Shown in pieces: positions 51,465 through 61,200 of a DNA stretch of 64,000 nucleotides (within the stretch, counting starts at the first letter, position 1; each line of letters begins with the position of its first letter). A program made the position numbers and the translations under genes. The stretch covers positions 106,110 to 170,109 of the forward strand of contig CAZJRD010000002.1 of the NCBI GenBank assembly GCA_964548365.1. The letters run 5' to 3'. The notes beneath the pieces are model-generated. The model was not told the origin of the DNA, made no database searches, and was given only the letters and a program-made list of their open reading frames with translations. The DNA is from B46-G9 sp964548365. Lineage in GTDB: Bacteria; Desulfobacterota; DSM-4660; Desulfatiglandales; Desulfatiglandaceae.

Positions 51465-52445
51465 ATGGAACAAATACTTCCCAACTTATACAAGATCGAA
51501 GTTCCGCTTCCCGAAAGTCCCTTGAAAGCGACGAATGCTTATCTTATCAAGGGTCCTGACCGGGCCCTGATCGTCGACACCGGCATGAACCGGGAGAAGT
51601 GCCTTACAGCGCTCCTTTCCGCTCTTGGAAAGCTCCAGGTGGACTTGGACAGGACGGATTTTTTCATCACCCACCTGCACGCGGACCATCTCGGCCTGGT
51701 GGGGAGGCTGGCGCGAGAAACGTCGAAGATTTTCATCAGCGAAGTGGAATCCGCCATCGTGACGACCATCGCTCGGAAGGGGGCGTTTCGGGTGGATGCT
51801 CTCCGGGGGTTCTATATGGCGAATGGTTTTCCCGAAGAAGAACTCCGAAAGGCTGAGGAGAGGCATCCGGGCTTTCGATACGGGCCCGGGCGAAAGATAG
51901 ACTTCTCTCCTATGAAAGAAGGGGACATGATAGAAGTGGGGGACTATTCGTTCAGAGGTATTTCCACACCGGGGCACTCTCCGGGGCATATGTGCCTCTA
52001 CGATGCTGAAAAAAAGATACTCCTTGCCGGAGACCACCTGCTTTGCGACATCACCCCCAACATCACCCGCTGGCCGGAGCTTGAAAATGCCCTGGGGGCC
52101 TACCTGGAAAGTCTTCAGAAAACGTATCTTCTGGACGTCGAGCTTGTCCTGCCCGGGCACCGGAGCCTGTTTACCGATCACAGGGGAAGGATCACGAGGT
52201 TACAGGAACACCACCAGGGGAGGCTGGCCGAGGTCCTCTGCGCTTTGGAGGACCGCCCGGGGACGGCCTGGGATGTGGCCCCTCACGTAACCTGGGACAT
52301 CGAATTCAAATCATGGAAATCGTTCCCCACTGTTCAGAAATGGTTTGCGATCGGAGAAGTAATCGCACACCTGGACTACCTGGAAGCGCAAGGAAAGCTG
52401 GAACGGCGGGAGGAGAACGGAAAAATGGTTTACAAGCGGTGTTAG
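51465..52445 (+). CDS. LACTB2-like MBL-fold hydrolase with winged-helix tail
   Basis: This protein of about 326 residues has zinc ligands in THLHADHLG (near residue 70), STPGHSPGHM (near 170), LAGDHLLCD (near 192) and LPGHRSLF (near 236). The last 80 residues (FAIGEVIAHLDYLEAQGKLERREENGKMVYKR) form a winged helix, as in LACTB2 and related endoribonucleases or thioester hydrolases. The ATG at 51465 is preferred to a GTG 12 codons earlier. It is only distantly like the MBL gene at 48444. Substrate unknown. Confidence 0.85.
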   Translation: MEQILPNLYKIEVPLPESPLKATNAYLIKGPDRALIVDTGMNREKCLTALLSALGKLQVDLDRTDFFITHLHADHLGLVGRLARETSKIFISEVESAIVTTIARKGAFRVDALRGFYMANGFPEEELRKAEERHPGFRYGPGRKIDFSPMKEGDMIEVGDYSFRGISTPGHSPGHMCLYDAEKKILLAGDHLLCDITPNITRWPELENALGAYLESLQKTYLLDVELVLPGHRSLFTDHRGRITRLQEHHQGRLAEVLCALEDRPGTAWDVAPHVTWDIEFKSWKSFPTVQKWFAIGEVIAHLDYLEAQGKLERREENGKMVYKRC

Positions 52446-52512
52446 CCCGTGCCATTCTCTCCTGAGCCCGTATCAGGTTCCGGGTGGATTAAGTTGGGGG
52501 GGCATTTGGTAT

Positions 52513-52680
52513 ATGGATGTTCCCAGCCCAATAAGTTGCTTTGGAACCTACGTCCCCGTCTCTGTCAAAGGGGTCGGTAGATTTCGTCATTCCGACACCG
52601 TCCTCGTGACCGAAGACGGATGTATTTCTTTGACGCGGTTTCCCGACTCGCTCAAGGATCCGGTGCTGCCCATGGGATAA
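52513..52680 (+). pseudogene. C-terminal remnant of an M24 (Xaa-Pro type) peptidase
   Basis: A frame open from about 52513 to the stop at 52678-52680 reads YVPVSVKGVGRFRHSDTVLV, then TEDG, then LTRFPD. This is the usual C-terminal end of M24 metallopeptidases such as prolidase or creatinase (G-x-RHSDTVLVTEDG-x-x-LT). Nothing upstream resembles the rest of the enzyme, so only a tail of about 45 codons survives. It lies in the 336-base gap between the MBL gene and the DUF362 gene; the rest of that gap shows nothing. Confidence 0.6.
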
Positions 52681-52781
52681 TTGCCGCACTGACCCGTGAG
52701 CAGACCGGATGAGAGCAGGCCCGCCTGGCGGGCATCCAATACAATGAATAAGCCTTTCACGGCTACTGTGAGGTGGATCAC

Positions 52782-53849
52782 ATGAAGAGTAAGGTATATT
52801 TCGTACCGGTTGAGGATGCTGAGGACATCAATAACGTCAACGGCAAATTGAAGGTGCTCCTGGAGGAAAGCAGGGTGCTGGGTTTTCCCGAAGAAGTCAG
52901 GAGAGTGGGAGTGAAGATGCACTTCGGGGAGGAGGGCACCGACGCTTTCGTCAGGCCCGACCACCTGCGGCTCGTTTGTGATGAGATAGCCGAGAAGGGC
53001 GCTGTCCCCTTTTTGTCGGACGCCAATACGCTTTACCGCGGCAAACGGCTCAATTCCACGGATCATCTCGAGATAGCCGCGGCGCATGGCTTCACGAGGG
53101 AGGCTGTGGGCGCGGACATCTTCATCCCTGACGACAAGAAAAAGGAAGATGTCACGGAGGTACAGATCGATCAGAATTTCATCAAAACGGCCAAGGTCGG
53201 CCGCTGCTACGTGGATGCAGACGCCTTCGTTGCCGTGACTCATTTCAAGGGTCATGGCCTGACGGGTTTCGGCGGGACCTTGAAGAACATCGGTATGGGG
53301 TGTGCAACGAGGGAAGGCAAGCTGGCTCAGCACTGTGATGCGGCACCCACTTTCTACGAAGACAAATGTGTCGGCTGCGGTGAGTGCGAAAAAGTCTGCC
53401 CCGTAAATGCCATCCATATGGAAGACGACAAATCGGTGCTGAACAAGGACAAGTGCATCGGGTGCGCAAGTTGCGTGGCGGCCTGTCCCAACATGGCGCT
53501 TTTTATCGATTTCGGGGCAGGTGACGAGGTCCAGAAGAAGATGGTTGAGTATACCTATGCCATTCTGAAGGACAAGAAAGGCAAAGCCGGTTTCCTGAAT
53601 TTTGCGCTGCGGATAAATAAGGAATGTGATTGCTGGCGTTATGGAACCCGGCGGATTGCACCTGATGTGGGGATTTTCGCTTCGGCCGATCCCGTGGCCG
53701 TCGATAAGGCGAGCCTCGACCTCGTGAATGCCTCCTGCGGGAAAGAGATTTTCAAAGAGGTGCACCCCAAGCAACACCATCTCCTGCAACTGGAATACGG
53801 TCAAAAGATTGGTCTGGGAAGGGTCGACTACGACCTCATAAAGGTCTGA
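52782..53849 (+). CDS. DUF362 protein with two 4Fe-4S clusters
   Basis: This protein of about 355 residues is a DUF362 domain (VGVKMHFGEEGTDAFVRPDHLR near 45; FVAVTHFKGHGLTGFGGTLKNIGMG near 150). It is interrupted near residues 185-240 by a bacterial ferredoxin insert, CVGCGECEKVCPVNAI and CIGCASCVAACPNMAL. Such proteins are common in anaerobes and are redox proteins of unknown partner. The ATG at 52782 follows GAGGTGG; a GTG three codons earlier is possible. It lies 13 bases before the CMD-family gene and may share a transcript. Confidence 0.88.
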   Translation: MKSKVYFVPVEDAEDINNVNGKLKVLLEESRVLGFPEEVRRVGVKMHFGEEGTDAFVRPDHLRLVCDEIAEKGAVPFLSDANTLYRGKRLNSTDHLEIAAAHGFTREAVGADIFIPDDKKKEDVTEVQIDQNFIKTAKVGRCYVDADAFVAVTHFKGHGLTGFGGTLKNIGMGCATREGKLAQHCDAAPTFYEDKCVGCGECEKVCPVNAIHMEDDKSVLNKDKCIGCASCVAACPNMALFIDFGAGDEVQKKMVEYTYAILKDKKGKAGFLNFALRINKECDCWRYGTRRIAPDVGIFASADPVAVDKASLDLVNASCGKEIFKEVHPKQHHLLQLEYGQKIGLGRVDYDLIKV

Positions 53850-53862
53850 TGGGGTCCAGATT

Positions 53863-54459
53863 ATGGGTGAAGCAGGTAACGTAAAACCTTTGAGCATCGA
53901 ACAGTGGGATGACTCGCTAAAACCAATTGTTGATGATATGAAAGGACGCCCTATTAATGTCCACCGCCTGATGGCCAATCACCCTGATCTGCTAAAGGCC
54001 TGGTGGAGTTTTCGCAATTACTCCGTTGCCGGTGGGGCGCTGGGAAGGCGCCGGGGTGAGCTGGTTATTTTGCGAGTCGCTGTTCACATGAAAGCCTGGT
54101 ACGAGTGGGGTTCGCATGTGGAGCGAGGCTTGGCCTGCGGTTTAAGTCTGGAAGAAATTGAGCGGGTTAAAGAAGGGGGCGATGCAGTGGGTTGGAAAGC
54201 GGAGGACGCTTTACTGCTCAGGGCTGTCGATGAATTAATAACCGGCCACAGCCTGAGCAAGGGTCTTCAGGCCGAACTCGCCGGGTTTTTCTCTACTAAA
54301 CAAATCATGGATCTCATCGCCATCCACGGCATGTATGTCATTCTTGGCTGCATGATTAACAGCTGGGGGCTGGAATTGGACGAGCATGTGGCGGCCAAAC
54401 TGCCCGATGCTGTGACGCAGGAACAATTTGAACAGCAGTTTCCGAGCGAGGAAAAGTGA
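53863..54459 (+). CDS. Carboxymuconolactone decarboxylase-family (AhpD-like) protein
   Basis: This 198-residue helical protein has a CMD-like core (about residues 35-130): RGELVILRVAVHMKAWYEWGSHVERGLACGLSLEEI matches the family helix pair with a His. The C-x2-C disulfide pair of AhpD is replaced by E-W-G-S, so peroxidase-coupled redox action is unlikely. A decarboxylase or lactonase-like role remains possible. Its neighbour downstream is a 3-hydroxyacyl-CoA dehydrogenase starting one base after its stop, so both may serve one catabolic pathway. Codon usage looks less GC-rich than the hydrogenase block. Confidence 0.8.
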   Translation: MGEAGNVKPLSIEQWDDSLKPIVDDMKGRPINVHRLMANHPDLLKAWWSFRNYSVAGGALGRRRGELVILRVAVHMKAWYEWGSHVERGLACGLSLEEIERVKEGGDAVGWKAEDALLLRAVDELITGHSLSKGLQAELAGFFSTKQIMDLIAIHGMYVILGCMINSWGLELDEHVAAKLPDAVTQEQFEQQFPSEEK

Positions 54460-54460
54460 C

Positions 54461-55390
54461 GTGAGAGAGATCAGGAATGTCGCTGTCATTGGCGGCGGTC
54501 TTATCGGTATGAGTTGGGCCAGCCTGTTCCTGGCTCGGGGTATGAAGGTGACGGTGGTTGACCCCAGGCAGGAGGCCGTAAATCAGCTGGGTGAATTTGT
54601 TAAAAATGCCTGGCCGCTGTTATCGGATCTCGGATTGACACTGTCGGAACAGGTTCAGGAAGCAAATTTTCTCACTGATACAGCCCTGCTTAGTGATATT
54701 GATTTTGTTCAGGAATGCGGTCCGGATCGCATTGAAGTTAAACGTCAAATAGTGGCATCGCTGGAATCGGTGCTTGCTGCTGATGTGGTTATTTCTTCCA
54801 GCACCTCGTCATTAAAAGCCTCAGACATTCAATGTGACGCTCGACATCCTGAGCGTATCCTGGTCGGCCATCCCATGAACCCGCCGCATTTGGTGCCGAT
54901 GGTAGAACTGGTGGCGGGAAAACAGACTTCCGAGCAAACGATGACAACAGCGGATGCGTTTTATCGGGCCATGGAGCGGGTGACCATTCGAGTCAAAAAA
55001 GAAGTGGTGGGCCACCTCGCTAATCGCCTGACGTCTGCCCTGTATCGCGAAGCGGTTTATCTTGCTGCCGAAGGTATTGCGGATGTTGAAGACATCGACC
55101 GTGCCATCAGCTACGGTCCGGGTATGCGCTGGGCCCTGATGGGTCCGCATCTCACCTACCACCTTGGCGGTGGTGCAGGCGGCTACAGACATTATCTGGA
55201 TCATCTTGGCCCCACTCAGGAAGCACGCTGGAAAGAACACGGCACAGCCGAACTGACTGAAGCGCTCAAAGAAAAACTGGTCGCAGGCGTGGAAAAGGAA
55301 CTGCAAAGCCAGGATAAAGACACGCTGGTGCAACGACGGGATCAGGCTCTGGTAGAAATATTTGTGTTAAAGAAAAACTATGGATTCTAA
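54461..55390 (+). CDS. 3-hydroxyacyl-CoA dehydrogenase family protein (carnitine dehydrogenase/lambda-crystallin-like)
   Basis: This protein of about 309 residues starts with GTG one base after the CMD gene stop. The NAD site VAVIGGGLIGMSWASLFLARG lies near residue 8. VIISSSTSSLKASDI (near 110) and GHPMNPPHLVPMVELV (near 135; His and Asn of the active site) are typical. The C-terminal domain (HLANRLTSALYREAVYLAAEG) holds helices of the dehydrogenase. Close relatives oxidise 3-hydroxybutyryl-CoA, L-carnitine or L-gulonate; which one cannot be told. GAGGAAAAG precedes the start. Confidence 0.85.
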   Translation: MREIRNVAVIGGGLIGMSWASLFLARGMKVTVVDPRQEAVNQLGEFVKNAWPLLSDLGLTLSEQVQEANFLTDTALLSDIDFVQECGPDRIEVKRQIVASLESVLAADVVISSSTSSLKASDIQCDARHPERILVGHPMNPPHLVPMVELVAGKQTSEQTMTTADAFYRAMERVTIRVKKEVVGHLANRLTSALYREAVYLAAEGIADVEDIDRAISYGPGMRWALMGPHLTYHLGGGAGGYRHYLDHLGPTQEARWKEHGTAELTEALKEKLVAGVEKELQSQDKDTLVQRRDQALVEIFVLKKNYGF

Positions 55391-55410
55391 GGCCGTTCAG
55401 TTGATGCGCC

Positions 55411-55617
55411 ACTTGCGGCGAATACTCTCCACTCAGTGAAGAATTGAAAAGAAGAATCGAAGCTATGGAAAGTAAATACGATGAGCAATTCAGCGTCGTG
55501 TTCGAAGCCATAAAGCAGCTAATAGACGCCAAAGATAAGCCCAAGAGGAAGATAGGATTTGAAGTCAAGGAGGCGGCCGCGGCCTATTCCAAAAGATCAA
55601 GAAAGAAAAAAGGCTAA
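55411..55617 (+). pseudogene. C-terminal remnant of an ORF6N-domain gene
   Basis: This 207-base stretch is nearly identical to the last 210 bases of the intact ORF6N gene at 62247-62801, starting at its TTGCGGCGAAT. One extra base near 55436 shifts the frame. From there the peptide matches through EAIKQLIDAKDKPKRKIGFE to a stop at 55615-55617. The upstream two-thirds is absent. It sits directly after the 3-hydroxyacyl-CoA dehydrogenase gene, so it marks an old recombination or insertion point. The remaining 100 bases to the next gene hold only a ribosome site. Confidence 0.88.
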
Positions 55618-55694
55618 TCAAATGACCTTCGAAAAATTTCCAAACATGGCCGTGCCTTCCCAGGTGGAAGGCGGCGGCTCAGGGAGGGATATAA

Positions 55695-56882
55695 ATGTCA
55701 TATTTTCTCAGCCCAAAGGTGCTCTTCGGCAAAGGTGCACTGGAAAAGTTAGGACCCGAGATTGAAGGCAAGGGCGATAAGGCAGTGCTGATTACGGATA
55801 CTACGATGGCAAGGTCCTGCGGAACGATTGTGAAAACCTTCAATGATGCCGGATATGAAGTGAAGGTCTGGGATGGAGCAGAGCAGGAGCCGTCTATTGA
55901 TGCAGCGCTTGCCGGGAGCAAAGTTCTTCTCGATTTTAAGCCTCAATGGATTATCGGTTTTGGCGGGGGATCTGCCATCGACACGGCAAAGGCGGCATGG
56001 GTCCTGTATGAAAGACCGGACATGGCCGGCAAACCTGTTCTCCCGAAGCTCAAATTAAACCTGCGGCAAAAGGCCAAGTTCTTATCCGTGCCTACCACAA
56101 GCGGCACGGGTGCGGATGTCACATGGGTGGCAGTACTCACAGACAAGGCAAAGCACCAAAAAAAGATATTTGCCCACAATGACATCGTCCCTGATATATC
56201 GGTCCTGGTCCCGGAGCTTACAGCCGGGATGCCGGCGGGGTTGACCGCAAGCACCGGGATTGATGTCATAGGCCATTCCGTGGATGGCTATACATCCAGG
56301 CAGCAGACGGACTTCAGCGACGGCCTGTGCCTCCAGGCCATGAAGATAGCCTTTGAGTGGCTTCCCAAGGCGTACCGGGACGGAAACGATGTCCTGGCCA
56401 GGGAGAAAATGCAGAATGCAGCCACCATAGCCGGATTAGGATTCGGCAACAGTAACACAGGGCTTTCTCATGCCATGGCCCATTCGGTGGGAGCCGTATT
56501 TCATATCCCCCACGGACGGGCGGTGGGAATAGCCCTGCCTTATTCTTTGGCGTATATTTCTTCAAATCCTGCTCTTCCTGATGCTCCTGATCCGGTTGAG
56601 AGACTCGACACTGCTGCCAGGTTTGTAGGAATTAATGCGAATTCTGCTCAGGAGAGGATACAGGAATTTATTCTGAAAATAAGGGATCTTGAAAGAGAAA
56701 TTGGAGAACCCCTGAGCCTGAAGGAAGCCGGCATCACAGAGAATCAGATGAAGGAAGAGATAGACACCTTGGTGAGTGTGGCGAGCCAGGACCCGAACAT
56801 GTATACCACGCCATGCAGGTGCAAAGAGGAGAATCTCAGACAACTTTTTCAGGATATGTGGGCGGGAAGCTTCGCCGTTTGA
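55695..56882 (+). CDS. Iron-containing alcohol dehydrogenase
   Basis: This 395-residue group III dehydrogenase has the NAD-binding GFGGGSAIDTAKAAW near residue 97 and PTTSGTGADVTWVAVLTD near 138. The metal site includes Asp in GIDVIGHSVDGY (near 197) and the His set in GLSHAMAHSVGAVFHIPHGRAVG (near 265-285). It interconverts an aldehyde and alcohol with NAD(P). The start follows AGGGAGGGATATAA. Its neighbours (an ORF6N remnant before, the YhaO/YhaN pair after) give no pathway clue. Confidence 0.93.
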   Translation: MSYFLSPKVLFGKGALEKLGPEIEGKGDKAVLITDTTMARSCGTIVKTFNDAGYEVKVWDGAEQEPSIDAALAGSKVLLDFKPQWIIGFGGGSAIDTAKAAWVLYERPDMAGKPVLPKLKLNLRQKAKFLSVPTTSGTGADVTWVAVLTDKAKHQKKIFAHNDIVPDISVLVPELTAGMPAGLTASTGIDVIGHSVDGYTSRQQTDFSDGLCLQAMKIAFEWLPKAYRDGNDVLAREKMQNAATIAGLGFGNSNTGLSHAMAHSVGAVFHIPHGRAVGIALPYSLAYISSNPALPDAPDPVERLDTAARFVGINANSAQERIQEFILKIRDLEREIGEPLSLKEAGITENQMKEEIDTLVSVASQDPNMYTTPCRCKEENLRQLFQDMWAGSFAV

Positions 56883-56961
56883 AATTTAATTTGCAGATGA
56901 AACTGCCGAAAAGAAACCACGAAGGCTTGATGACCCCGATTTCCGAAATGCGGAAATAGCA

Positions 56962-58227
56962 ATGGTAAAGTTCATCCATGCGGCTGATATCCACCTGGAC
57001 AGCCCTTTGATCAGGCTTTCCTACCATGAAGGCGCACCGGTGGACGAACTGCGCCAGGCCACCCGTCAGGCATTGAACAACCTGGTTGCACTTGCCATCA
57101 CTGAAAAGGTCGATTTTGTTCTCATCTCCGGAGATCTGTATGACGGAGACTGGAAAGATTACAACACGGGTCTCTATTTTGTCTCGCAAATGAGTAAATT
57201 GCGGGAGGCGCATATTCCGGTTTACCTCATTTCGGGGAACCATGATGCAGCCAGCAAAATCACCAGGACCATCCGCTTTCCCGAGGGCACACATGTTTTT
57301 CCGAAAAATGAGCCTTCCACCCTTATCGTAAAAAACCTGGACGTCGCGATCCATGGTCAGAGCTTCGCATCTCCGGCAGTGACGCAAAACCTTTCACTCA
57401 ACTACCCCGCCCCCATCCCGGGGAACTTCAATATCGGTATGCTCCATACCTGTGCAACAGGCAGGGAAGGGCACGAACCATATGCCCCCTGCACGGTGGA
57501 AGACCTTCAACTCAAAGGATATGACTACTGGGCACTCGGACACGTCCATCAACGTGAGATCCTCTCGCATGACCCATTGATCGTGTTCCCCGGGAATACC
57601 CAGGGACGCAATATCCGGGAAACCGGAGCCAAAGGGTGCATGCTGGTCACTGTCGATGAAAAGGGCCGGCCTTCGGCTGATTTCAAATCCCTCGACGTGA
57701 TTCGCTGGATACGGCTTCCTGTTGATGCCTCCGGGGCCGGGAGCGGCAATGACGTCGTGGATCTGGTCTCAGAGAACATGGAAAGGATCCTCGGGGAGAA
57801 CAGCGGCATGCCCCTGATAGCACGCGTCGAAATCGCGGGTTCTTCACCGGCCCATACTGATCTGGCGGCATACCGGGAACGATGGATAAACGATATAAAG
57901 TCAGTGGCGGTGGATATCAGCGGGGACAGGATATGGATCGAGAAGGTGAAATTCCGGACCACCTCTCCAAAAGATATAGAAACGGGAGCTCATGCAGAAG
58001 GACCGATCGGCGAACTCTGGCGATACCTGGATACGCTGCGCTCCGACTCGGATCAACTGATAGAGATCGGGGAGACACTCAAAGAAATCACCAGGAAACT
58101 GCCAAGGGAAGTGATGGAGGACAGAGAAGTCATCTCACCCGAAGACCCGCAATGGCTGGCTGAGCAACTCGACCAGGTAGGTCCCATGCTTGTCCGGCGT
58201 CTCATGAGAAAGGAGGATCTGTCATGA
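56962..58227 (+). CDS. yhaO: YhaO/SbcD-like DNA repair exonuclease
   Basis: This 421-residue metallophosphoesterase has the five motifs of Mre11-type nucleases: HAADIHLDSP (residues 6-15), SGDLYDGD (near 56), SGNHDAAS (near 95), MLHTC (near 160) and ALGHVHQRE (near 193). The C-terminal third is the accessory region seen in YhaO. It lies in an operon with the large SMC-like ATPase, with which its stop overlaps (ATGA). The two probably form an Mre11-Rad50-like complex for processing DNA ends. Confidence 0.9.
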   Translation: MVKFIHAADIHLDSPLIRLSYHEGAPVDELRQATRQALNNLVALAITEKVDFVLISGDLYDGDWKDYNTGLYFVSQMSKLREAHIPVYLISGNHDAASKITRTIRFPEGTHVFPKNEPSTLIVKNLDVAIHGQSFASPAVTQNLSLNYPAPIPGNFNIGMLHTCATGREGHEPYAPCTVEDLQLKGYDYWALGHVHQREILSHDPLIVFPGNTQGRNIRETGAKGCMLVTVDEKGRPSADFKSLDVIRWIRLPVDASGAGSGNDVVDLVSENMERILGENSGMPLIARVEIAGSSPAHTDLAAYRERWINDIKSVAVDISGDRIWIEKVKFRTTSPKDIETGAHAEGPIGELWRYLDTLRSDSDQLIEIGETLKEITRKLPREVMEDREVISPEDPQWLAEQLDQVGPMLVRRLMRKEDLS

Positions 58228-61200
58228 AAATCCTCCAAATGAACTTGATTGCTTTCGGTCCCTTTCAAGACACACTCCTTGAACTGGGTGATGGTGACGA
58301 AGGGCTTCACATCATATACGGTCCGAACGAGGCAGGCAAAAGCTCCGCCCTCCGGGCATTGAGACAGATGCTCTTCGGAATCCCCGAGCGCTCCCTGGAC
58401 GATTTTATCCACCCTTACGCAAAACTACGCATCGGCGCCGTGATCGAGCAGAGCGACGGCACCCGGCTGGAGTTTATCCGCAGAAAAGGCAGGGCCAATA
58501 CGCTCCGGGGCCCCGATGACAGCACCGTTCTGGATGAAGCCGCACTGCGTCCGTTCCTGGGCGGCATGACTGCCGACCTTTTCTCCACTATGTTCGGTAT
58601 CGGCCACGGGGACCTGGTTCGCGGCGGTACCGAGATCATTCAGGGCGGGGGCAGTCTCGGCCAGATGCTTTTTGCCGCGGGATCAGGGATAGCAGATCTC
58701 CGCAGGGTGCAGGAGGAACTCCAATCGGAGGCGGATACCCTTTTCAGGCCTTCGGGGCAGAAGCCGCTGATCAATGAGGCCCTTTCAAGGCTCAAGAAGA
58801 CCCGAAAAGAACTCCGCGATGCCCAGCTTCCCGGGCAGGAATGGGAAAGGCACGATCAAGCGCTGCGTGATGCAAAACGGCAGCGGGCCGATCTCGACCT
58901 TCAACTGGCAGAAAAGCAGAAAACGCAACACCGTCTTCTCAGAATCAGGGATGCGCTTCCCTTGATCGGCCGGAGAAAAGAACTCCTGGAAGAGGGAGAG
59001 TCGTATAGGGATGCCGTGCTTCTTCCGGAGGAGTTTGGAGAAAGGAGAGCCGGTCTTCTCACCGATCTGCGAATCGCGGAAAATAAAAAGAATGAGGCTT
59101 TGAAAAGCGAAAAAGAAATCCGTGAAGCCATTGCCCAGCTTGATGTTTCTGAAGAGATCCTGGAAAAAGCGGACCTTATTGAGCAAGTCTATAAGGACCT
59201 GGGGAGTTATCAGAAGGCAAAAAAGGACCGCATTCAACTTGAGACAAGAAGGAATGTCCTCTGGAGTGAGGCCAAAGAGATCCTCTCCGGGCTCCGAGAC
59301 GACATTCAATTGGATGACGCCGACAAACTCCGCCTGAAAAGGCCGGAAACCGTCAAGATACGAGAACTCGGGAGCAGATACGAACGATTGGCAACCCTTC
59401 TTGAAACCATCTGGGATGAGATCACGAAATTTACCCGGCAAGTCAATGACATTGACCAGGAATTAGCCATTCTCGAATCTCCCCTTGAGGTTGATGACTT
59501 GGCAAATGCCATAGAAAGCGCTGCCAAGTATGCTGCTCTTGAAGATCATGCCTTTTCTGAAGAGGCGGAGATAAAAAGTTCTCTTGAGTCATTGCAGATA
59601 GCCCTTCAAAAACAGACCCTCTGGTCAGGGAATTTTGAAGACCTCGAAAGGCTGCCTTTACCTTCTATCGAGACGATCGATTCCTTTGATCATCGCTTTG
59701 ATGAAACACAAAAAAACCAAAGTCGCATTCAATCTGAATTCAAGACCCTTGAAGATGCACTGCTCAAGACTGACGGACAAATCAAGGAACTCAGGCTTGA
59801 ACAGGCAGTTCCAACCGAGGATGATCTCGAAAACGCGCGCCTTCAAAGGGAAGAGGGCTGGAAACTTGTCCGGCAATTAGTCGAGAAGGAAACCGGGCCC
59901 GGCAAGGATCAAGAGGATTTCATAAGCCTTTTCAAGCCGGCCCAGACCCTCGTCGACGCCTATGAACTCAGTGTCGAAAAGGCTGATCAGGTTTCAGACC
60001 GGTTGCGGCGCGAGGCAAACCGGGTTACGCAAATGGCCAGGCTCATTTCAGAGAAAGAGACCGGAGATATCCAACTGCAAGGCCTGCAAAACCAGCTTGA
60101 ACAATCTGATAGTGAACTTGCTGCTCTCAATAAGGAATGGTTCAACGTCTGGGAACCGGCCGGTATATCACCCCAATCCGCGAGGGAGATGCGGGCGTGG
60201 GTCCTGGACCAACAGGCAATTATCAAGGAACTGCGTGAGATCAGCATACGAAGGATGAAGGCGGATGATTTGAAGGGACGAATTGAAAAACACAGAAACG
60301 AAGTAGATCGATGTCTCTCAGATATTTCCCAGGTCTCCGCAAAACCGGAAGAAACCCTCTCGGATCTCATCCTCCGGAGCAAAAAAATCATCAAAAAACA
60401 GGAAAACCTCCGCGCCGAACTCGACAAACTCGTAGCTGACAAGAAAGAGAGGGAGAATGCCTTGAAAGAGGTCAGCCGGCGTCGTGACCATATTGAAGGA
60501 GAGATCTCCCTGTGGCAGGGCGAATGGGAGCAGGCAATCCGGCCCCTGGGCCTCGATGCCGGTGCTTCGCCGGGGCAGGCCAACGCTGTCATGGACGATC
60601 TGAAAAGCCTTTTTGATAAACTCAAGGAAGCGGATATCCTCCACAAACGTATCAAAGGAATTAACAGGGATGCAGAAGCGTTTTCTCAAAGGGTGACAGC
60701 CTTGGCAGAACACGTTGCTGAGGAGCTAAAAGGATCCCCTATCGAACAGGCTGCTGCTGATCTGAATGGCCGCCTCACTCGGACACGGGAAGTCAGGACC
60801 GAACTGAAAGGCCTTGAGAAGCAGAAGGAGCAGGAGGAAAAACACGTTCGAGAGGCTGAAAAAGGGATATCAGAGGCACGCCTAAAACTCGACCGCATGT
60901 GCGAGGAAGCACATTGTTCGGAATATGAGGATCTTTCCGAGGCGGAAAAACGGTCATCCAAACGCCGTCAAATAGATGCCGGCCTGGAAGGCCTGGAAGA
61001 ACAATTGCTCAAACTGGCCGCCGGGCTGACCGTAGAGGATTTCGTTGAGGATGCGCAGAGGGTTGATCCGGACGAGGTGGAAAGCCGGATCGAGCGTCTT
61101 GAGGAAGAGGTGGCTTCTCTTGAGGAGGGAAAGACCAGGCTTGACCGGACCATAGGAGAGGAAGGGAACGAGCTGAAGAAAATGGACGGCAGCGGCAAGG

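Noticed and set aside
52587..53978. A 463-codon minus-strand open frame
   Set aside because: It is the antisense shadow of the DUF362 gene and the M24 remnant; it has no family motifs and its composition is that of a reversed coding strand.
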